Below, piece after piece: positions 7,312 through 11,923 of a stretch of 11,923 nt of DNA. Source of the stretch: Planctomycetaceae bacterium (GTDB taxonomy: Bacteria > Planctomycetota > Planctomycetia > Planctomycetales > Planctomycetaceae); NCBI GenBank assembly GCA_003503535.1, contig DOCI01000022.1:14404-26326 (forward strand), written 5' to 3'. Position numbers and translations under genes: made by a program. Below the pieces are notes generated by a model. The model searched no databases. It was not told the origin of the DNA and saw nothing but the letters and a program-made list of their open reading frames with translations. How positions within the stretch are numbered: position 1 is the first letter of the stretch; each line of letters starts with the position of its first letter.

Positions 7312-7944
7312 TCAAGTTTCTTGCCAGCCTTGTTCGCCGATCAATTTCACGAAACGACATCCACAGAGAGTCGAGCATGTCCAATCCACTTCACCACGAA
7401 TTGCCAGAGTCAGTTCCTGAATATCACTTCCACCTACAGGGATTACGAGTCTTCCTCCAGAAGTGAGTTGCTGGAAGTATGCAGCAGGAATCGAAGGTGT
7501 TGCAGCGGTCACGATGATGGCATCATAGGGGGCATGTTCAGGCCAGCCGAGGGTGCCATCACCAAATGCGGTTTCAATGTTACTCAACTGCAGTTGAAGG
7601 AATCGTTCCTGAGCGATCTGGCCAAGCGCCTCCCAGCGTTCGACGGTATAAACCGTGTGGCACAATTGGGAAAGAATCGCAGTCTGATATCCACTCCCGG
7701 TCCCGATTTCAAGCACGCGATCTGTTGGCTGTAATTGCAGGGCTTGTGTCATCAATGCGACGATGTAAGGCTGGCTGATGGTCTGATCGCAATCGATCGG
7801 TAAAGCACGATTTTCATAGGCATGAGATTTCAGATTCTCCGGCAGAAACAATTCCCGAGGAACATTCTGTATCGCCAGTAAGACACGTTCGTCATGAATA
7901 CCTTGCCTTCCCAATATCTCGATGAGTTGCTGTATTTGATCCAT
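7312..7944 (-). CDS. pcm: Protein-L-isoaspartate O-methyltransferase
   Basis: A 210-residue cytoplasmic enzyme, the usual family length. It transfers methyl from S-adenosylmethionine to the carboxyl of L-isoaspartyl residues in aged proteins, which starts their repair. Visible signatures are TISQPY at 55-60, the SAM-binding motif VLEIGTGSGYQTAIL at 77-91, the acidic post-I residue in YTVER (99-103), GDGTLGW at 128-134, DAIIVTAATP at 141-150, GGRLVIPVG at 163-171 and the family ending LIGEQGW at 201-207. The family commonly has GQTISQP; here the residue before Q is Asp (CDQTISQP), a small departure. The start is ATG 7944, with only a weak GGTAG upstream. It begins 39 bases after the DUF885 gene on the same strand, so the two are probably cotranscribed and pcm may rely on readthrough. 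It converges on glnE with a 39-base gap and no clear terminator hairpin. Confidence 0.93.
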   Translation of the reverse strand: MDQIQQLIEILGRQGIHDERVLLAIQNVPRELFLPENLKSHAYENRALPIDCDQTISQPYIVALMTQALQLQPTDRVLEIGTGSGYQTAILSQLCHTVYTVERWEALGQIAQERFLQLQLSNIETAFGDGTLGWPEHAPYDAIIVTAATPSIPAAYFQQLTSGGRLVIPVGGSDIQELTLAIRGEVDWTCSTLCGCRFVKLIGEQGWQET

Positions 7945-7983
7945 GTTATCTACCAGAGTGTTTCACCAATACTTGCAAGCGAA

Positions 7984-9750
7984 CTACTTTTTTTTGCTCG
8001 CAATATAATTTTCAATCTGACCTTCGAGTACATCCAGTGTGACGGCTCCATGACTCAGAACCGCTTCGTGGAAATCGCGAATATCGAAATTGTCTCCCAG
8101 TTGTGTTTCTGCTCGTTTGCGGAGTTCCTGGATTTTCAGTTCTCCGATTTTATAAGCGAGGGCCTGACCGGGCCAGGCAATGTAGCGGTCGACTTCGTTT
8201 TCGATATCGAGTCGGGATTTGGCGGTGTTCTCGACGAAGAGTTGAATCGCATCGTCTCGGGTCCAGTCGAGAGAATGCATGCCGGTATCGACGACGAGCC
8301 GAATGGCCCGCCACATTTCGTAGGTCAACTGACCGAAGCGTGAATAGGGATCCTGATAGAGCCCTAAATCACTCCCCAGACTTTCACTGTAAAGTCCCCA
8401 ACCTTCGATGAAAGCGGTATATCCACCGAGCCGACGGAACGCGGGAATGTCATCCAGTTCCATAGCCAGAGCGATTTGTAGATGATGCCCCGGCACCGCT
8501 TCATGGAGTGAAAGAGCTTCGATGGTGTAAATGGGCCGCTGATCGGGCTTGTACGTATTGAAGTAGTAATTGCCGGCTCGCGTGCCATCGGCTGCGGGGC
8601 CCATATAATAAGCAGCGGTTGTATCCGGAGCGATCGATTCTGGAATTGGACGGACGCCGTAGGGCATGCGGGGAAGCGTCTTAAACAACTTGACCAATTG
8701 CGGATCAATCCGTTTACAAACCGCTTCGACAGCCTGAAACAGTTCGTTGGGATCTTCATAGTAAAATTTGGGATCAGTCCGCAGGTATTCCAGGAACTCT
8801 CCGAACGAACCTTCAAACTCAACTTCTTTCATGATCGCTTCCATCTCCTGTCGAATTCGACGGACTTCAGATAATCCAATGTCGTGGATTTCCTGAGGTG
8901 TCAAATCCGTCGTTGTATAAAGACGGGCTCGATATGCGTAAAATTCCTGCCCATTTGGGATTTGCTTGAACCCGACTTCATCGAAGCAGGCCGGGTAATA
9001 AGTTTCGAGAAAGAACCTTTCAAATTCCTCGAAGGTGGGAACGATGACCGTTTGGATTGCCTTACGTGCGCGTGCCTGAAGTTGATCGCGTTCTTCCTGA
9101 GTGAAGTCTTTGGGAAATGTCTGGAACGCTTTCCAGAAGAGACTCTTCTCCGGTTCATCGACAATCTGTCGACGGATTTGAGCAGGCAACCGATTCATAA
9201 TGACTTTGGAATGTACGATGCCTCGATCGACACCTGCCTGCATGAGCGCCGTTGTCTGATCGGCATACACATCAAACGACTCCATGCGGGCCAGCCAGTT
9301 TTCATAATCCTTGACGGTTTCAAACGGAAGTTGCTCGACCTGCTCGTTTTCCGTCTGCAGCCCACCCCGCTGATCCAATGGCACAAAATGCCAGCCGAAT
9401 GGGAACCCTTCGATTTCCATGCTCAGTTTGCGTTCAAAAAGTTGATAGCTGATGACGTCTTCCCCTTCGAGTTGAGAAGGATCGATCGCTTTAAGTTGTT
9501 TCAGGTAGGCTTTTAACTGCTCGTTATTTTTTTCGAGAGCATCGAGACTCAAATCGGGCCAGCGATCGTTGTATCGTTTGTCTCCCAGATAGGTCGCCTT
9601 AAGCGGATTAGTTTTCAGATTCCATTCCCAGTGATCATCGAGCAACTGATGAAAGTCCTCGGTGGCATCGGCCTGGGCGATTTGTGGCAGGAGACATAAA
9701 CTCAACAGGAGACCGACAATAAGATTTGATCGATAGATTTTTGTAACCAT
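7984..9750 (-). CDS. Secreted DUF885-family protein, predicted zinc metallopeptidase
   Basis: A 588-residue protein of the DUF885 family, whose members look like zinc-dependent peptidases of the HExxH type; no substrate is established here. Residues 1-28 form a signal peptide with a hydrophobic core NLIVGLLLSLCLLPQ, probably cleaved after an Ala near AQA-DA, so the enzyme would act outside the cytoplasm. The metal-binding signature LHEAVPGHHLQ is at about 415-425 (H416, E417, H422, H423). It is followed by EGWGLYSE at 449-456, which normally supplies a further acidic ligand, and by the conserved DTGMHSLDW and YIAWPGQALAYKIGE segments. All hallmark residues are present, so it should be active. 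The frame extends to TTG 9756, but ATG 9750 is better placed, with GGA 7 bases upstream. pcm follows 39 bases later, suggesting an operon joining peptide turnover with protein repair. Dipeptidyl or carboxypeptidase activity is possible but not shown by the sequence. Confidence 0.9.
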   Translation of the reverse strand: MVTKIYRSNLIVGLLLSLCLLPQIAQADATEDFHQLLDDHWEWNLKTNPLKATYLGDKRYNDRWPDLSLDALEKNNEQLKAYLKQLKAIDPSQLEGEDVISYQLFERKLSMEIEGFPFGWHFVPLDQRGGLQTENEQVEQLPFETVKDYENWLARMESFDVYADQTTALMQAGVDRGIVHSKVIMNRLPAQIRRQIVDEPEKSLFWKAFQTFPKDFTQEERDQLQARARKAIQTVIVPTFEEFERFFLETYYPACFDEVGFKQIPNGQEFYAYRARLYTTTDLTPQEIHDIGLSEVRRIRQEMEAIMKEVEFEGSFGEFLEYLRTDPKFYYEDPNELFQAVEAVCKRIDPQLVKLFKTLPRMPYGVRPIPESIAPDTTAAYYMGPAADGTRAGNYYFNTYKPDQRPIYTIEALSLHEAVPGHHLQIALAMELDDIPAFRRLGGYTAFIEGWGLYSESLGSDLGLYQDPYSRFGQLTYEMWRAIRLVVDTGMHSLDWTRDDAIQLFVENTAKSRLDIENEVDRYIAWPGQALAYKIGELKIQELRKRAETQLGDNFDIRDFHEAVLSHGAVTLDVLEGQIENYIASKKK

Positions 9751-9885
9751 CTTCAATTCCAGACAAATTACGGTGGGGAGGAGGTGTTCAATTTAATCAA
9801 ACTGCAGAATTGATCGGGTATCGCAACTGCCTTTGGGAACTATCGTAGTGCAGGCGACATCAATATCTCCAGTGCGTCGAGCTTT

Positions 9886-9910
9886 TTGACAATTATCATT
9901 GAGACAATGA
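9886..9910 (+). promoter_or_regulatory. Candidate -35 box with overlapping dyad in the divergent spacer
   Basis: The spacer 9751-10077 separates the minus-strand DUF885/pcm pair from the plus-strand DUF6159 gene and holds no gene I can support. TTGACA at 9886-9891 is a consensus -35 hexamer; the best -10 at normal spacing (GAAAAT, 9909-9914) is weak. Immediately after it, TCATTG (9896-9901) and CAATGA (9905-9910) form a perfect dyad around AGA, a plausible operator inside the promoter. A second small dyad, TCAATT/AATTGA, is at 9788-9793/9808-9813. Assignment to either gene pair is uncertain. Confidence 0.3.
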
Positions 9911-10077
9911 AAATTTCTGCATGGAAATGCCTATTCGGAAGCAAATGGAGAGGCACGAGTTTAAAAGAAAAGAATAATTTTTGAACCAGTCGAAGAATTC
10001 ATGCGTTGCTCCCCTTGCAAATGGTGTACATTACAGACCAACCGAAAAACACATCAAGGAATACTGAAGGGGTAGCA

Positions 10078-10938
10078 ATGTTTCAACGAATCTCGAACGG
10101 CTGGAGTCTGGCGAAGCAAAGCTGGCGGGTGTTAATGCTCGATAAAGAGCTGCTGGTCTTCCCCATCGTCAGTGGGTTTTGCTGTCTGCTTGTGCTCGCA
10201 AGTTTTATCGTACCGCTGTTTGCTACGGGTTATGTCGATGTCGTTTTGAACGATGGGCAGATTTCTCAGGAAGAATCTCAGGATCCGATTGCCTATATCA
10301 TCCTGTTCGCATTCTATTTTGTGAATTACTTCGTGATTGTGTTTTTCAACTCGGCTCTGGTCGCCTGCGCGATTATTCGTTTTAAAGGAGGCGACCCGAC
10401 AGTTGCCGATGGTTTTCGTGCCTCGATGAATCGGTTACCACAAATCGCAGGCTGGGCATTCCTGAGTGCAACGGTCGGGGTGATCCTCAAAGTGATAGAA
10501 TCCCGTTCTGAAAAAGTCGGACAAATTGTTGCGGGCTTACTGGGAGCGGCCTGGTCCGTCACTACTTACTTTGTGGTTCCGATTCTGGTTGTGGAAAAAG
10601 CGGGGCCGATTGATGCCTTCAAACGTTCGGTTTCTGTATTGAAAAAAACCTGGGGAGAATCGCTCTCTGCAAATTTCGGAATTGGATTTATCTCCTTTCT
10701 GGCAACCATCGCCTGCTTCGTCCCGATTGGTTTTGGGATTTTCTTTGCGTTCAATGAACAATTCGTTCTGGCGGGAGTCCTGGTTGCCTGTGGTGTTTTC
10801 AGTTTGATTCTGGTCTCTCTGATAACCGCAACATTGAACAGTATTATTATCGCAGCCTTATATCTGTTTGCGTCTGAGGGTGAAGTACCAACAGCATTCG
10901 ATAATCAACTGCTCAAACAGGCATTTGTCAATCACTGA
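10078..10938 (+). CDS. DUF6159-family polytopic membrane protein
   Basis: A 286-residue inner-membrane protein of unknown function. The start MFQRISNGWSLAKQSWRVL, followed by LDKELLVFPIVSG, is what I know of the DUF6159 family. Hydrophobic spans are at about 24-50, 70-101, 121-140, 148-172, 199-225 and 229-266, giving about six membrane passes; the last is long enough to be a re-entrant or split helix. A cytoplasm-like loop at 173-196 carries the conserved-looking GPIDAFKRSVSVLKKTWGE. The frame is open from TTG 10006, but ATG 10078 is preceded by GAAGGGG at 6-base spacing, which settles the start. The next gene begins 31 bases after its TGA, so the two probably form an operon. No transport or enzyme motif is visible; a role in the envelope is only an inference from topology. 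Confidence 0.88.
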   Translation: MFQRISNGWSLAKQSWRVLMLDKELLVFPIVSGFCCLLVLASFIVPLFATGYVDVVLNDGQISQEESQDPIAYIILFAFYFVNYFVIVFFNSALVACAIIRFKGGDPTVADGFRASMNRLPQIAGWAFLSATVGVILKVIESRSEKVGQIVAGLLGAAWSVTTYFVVPILVVEKAGPIDAFKRSVSVLKKTWGESLSANFGIGFISFLATIACFVPIGFGIFFAFNEQFVLAGVLVACGVFSLILVSLITATLNSIIIAALYLFASEGEVPTAFDNQLLKQAFVNH

Positions 10939-10969
10939 TACCCTACTTTTAAATGTGAGGAAAAGAAAG

Positions 10970-11581
10970 ATGTTGAAACTCATTCCCGTCCTCCTGCTGC
11001 TTACCTTTACTGCTCATGCCTGGTCTGAGGAGCCAGAATCGATTGATCAATTAAAAGCCCGAATCGCCGAACTGGAACAGCGATTGAACTCGCTGGAGGA
11101 AGCGGTTGCTCCCGTTCTGAATCAAATCAAATTGGAAAATATTGTTGCCGAACAGCGACAACTGGCTCGCAATCGCATGCAACAGGATCGCGAGGTTTAC
11201 ACGATTGAACAACTTCGGGAAATTGAATCGTTGTATCAGGTGGCCAACAGAAACTGGAGAACGGAACAGGCTCAGCAAAGTTTAGAGGCACTGGTCGAGA
11301 AGTATCAAAAAGCCAATCGAACCGGTTGTGCGATTTTATATCTCGGTCAGATGACAACCGGTGATGAACAGAAAAAATATCTCCAACAGGCGATTGATGA
11401 TTTCAGTGATTGCTTTTATGGCGACGGCGTTCAGGTTGGGGCATATGCCCGCCTGCTCCTGGCGGCTCATCTTGAACAGGCAGGAGATTCTGGTGCCGCT
11501 GAAAAATTGAGAACCGAGCTTCAGAAACTGTATCCTGATGCGATCGATCACCAGGGAAATATCCTGATTGATGCCTTTTGA
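10970..11581 (+). CDS. Small exported coiled-coil / TPR-like hypothetical protein
   Basis: A 203-residue protein. Residues 1-17 (MLKLIPVLLLLTFTAHA) are a typical signal peptide with an AHA cleavage site, so the mature protein is probably periplasmic. Residues 24-46 form a heptad-like coiled coil (IDQLKARIAELEQRLNSLEE). Residues from about 75 on are amphipathic helices that look like tetratricopeptide-type repeats, for example TIEQLREIESLYQVAN and AQQSLEALVEKYQKAN, then AAEKLRTELQKLYPDA near the end. Two cysteines (C120, C147) could form a disulfide. This is the arrangement of small periplasmic scaffold proteins that oligomerise through the coiled coil, somewhat like YbgF/CpoB, but homology is not claimed. 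GAGG 9 bases before ATG 10970 supports the start; the frame is open back to 10868, overlapping the DUF6159 gene. The 31-base gap suggests cotranscription with that gene. No terminator hairpin is clear after the TGA. Confidence 0.85.
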   Translation: MLKLIPVLLLLTFTAHAWSEEPESIDQLKARIAELEQRLNSLEEAVAPVLNQIKLENIVAEQRQLARNRMQQDREVYTIEQLREIESLYQVANRNWRTEQAQQSLEALVEKYQKANRTGCAILYLGQMTTGDEQKKYLQQAIDDFSDCFYGDGVQVGAYARLLLAAHLEQAGDSGAAEKLRTELQKLYPDAIDHQGNILIDAF

Positions 11582-11673
11582 TGAATTCTCACGACTCCAA
11601 AATGATCCGATAAAATCAATCAAAATAATGGGGTAGACACGTTTTGAAAGATGTTGCACAATCTGCGGCTAAT

Positions 11674-11820
11674 GGAATCGCAGGGGGCGATTTCTCATGA
11701 ATTGCCTGCACGAATTCGCCTGTCTAAGATAGGTCGTTTCGTTCGGGGGGAACACTAAACTCTTAAGTTGTCGGAAGTACCGACTGAACATTAAGAGTCA
11801 TACGGCAATGGGGATTGCCG
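11674..11820 (+). ncRNA. Run of stem-loops, possible structured 5' leader
   Basis: Four hairpins follow one another. GGAATCGC/GCGATTTC (11674-11681/11687-11694) has 8 pairs, one of them G-U. The second is at 11719-11733, with 6 pairs around UAA. The third is at 11759-11798: ACTCTTAA pairs with TTAAGAGT, then GTT with AAC and GTCGG with CCGAC around an AAGTA loop, 16 pairs with two small bulges. The fourth, CGGCAAT-GGGG-ATTGCCG (11803-11820), is perfect. None is followed by a T-run, so they are not intrinsic terminators. They end 84 bases before the likely start codon at 11905, which suits an untranslated leader or cis-regulator. I match it to no known riboswitch. A stand-alone small RNA or a cluster of dispersed palindromes is the alternative. 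Confidence 0.4.
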
Positions 11821-11904
11821 ACGATCACAACGGAATGTACCAGGATGATCCAGGCTACTTCATTTGATCGGCTAATTCGCGAAAAGCGGGCAAGGATGCC
11901 AATT

Positions 11905-11923
11905 ATGAAAACGAAATCACCGT
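11905..11923 (+). CDS. 5' end of a gene cut by the window edge
   Basis: ATG 11905 is preceded by AAGGA at 8-base spacing, the best ribosome-binding site in this stretch, and reads MKTKSP before the window ends. The same frame is open from ATG 11845 (MIQATSFDRL...), which lacks a well-spaced site. Short Lys/Arg-rich starts of this kind are common in prepilin-like proteins with the planctomycete DUF1559 domain, but six residues cannot show that, so the product is left unnamed. Confidence 0.4.

Noticed and set aside
11626..11672. Possible -24/-12 (sigma-54) promoter before the edge gene
   Set aside because: GG and TTGC elements are present but not at the required spacing.
11770..11784. GGAAGTA in the hairpin loop, which recalls the conserved core of the glutamine (glnA) riboswitch
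   Set aside because: The rest of the riboswitch consensus and its three-stem junction are absent, and the bases here form a simple closed hairpin.
11759..11798. Strong hairpin considered as terminator of the 10970-11581 gene
   Set aside because: No T-run follows on the plus strand and it lies almost 180 bases past the stop codon; a leader structure fits better.

Overview
The window looks like ordinary chromosome from a bacterium of moderate GC content, most likely a planctomycete. The clues are the long GlnE, a DUF6159-type membrane protein, a DUF885 protein next to pcm, loosely packed genes on both strands, and spacers full of short palindromes. There is no rRNA, tRNA, CRISPR array, transposase or phage gene. 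The lineage call is inference from gene content, not from a marker gene.

Layout. Positions 1-55 hold no recognisable gene end. A strong symmetric hairpin (56-95) closes the first gene, a minus-strand anchored, proline- and serine-rich protein of unknown function (122-1900). The spacer 1901-2244 carries five short palindromes, two of which form an inverted REP-like pair. A second minus-strand gene of unknown function follows (2245-2928, possibly starting at 3165). Between it and the divergent glnE lies a gene-poor stretch (2929-3615) with one long imperfect inverted repeat and one perfect dyad. glnE (3616-7272) is the main gene of the window. It encodes the two-headed glutamine synthetase adenylyltransferase/adenylyl-removing enzyme, with two GlnD-like ACT domains between the two catalytic halves.

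Convergent to glnE is a minus-strand pair, a secreted DUF885 predicted metallopeptidase (7984-9750) followed 39 bases later by pcm (7312-7944), probably one operon. The spacer 9751-10077 separates this pair from a plus-strand pair, a DUF6159 polytopic membrane protein (10078-10938) and a small exported coiled-coil protein (10970-11581). The last 340 bases hold a run of stem-loops (11674-11820), which may be a structured leader, and the probable first codons of another gene at 11905.

Biology. glnE controls nitrogen assimilation by modifying glutamine synthetase. Its embedded ACT domains suggest that glutamine could be sensed inside the enzyme itself, and this is the most noteworthy feature of the window. 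The other genes are housekeeping (protein repair, periplasmic peptide turnover) or unknown envelope proteins, with no functional link to glnE visible in the sequence.
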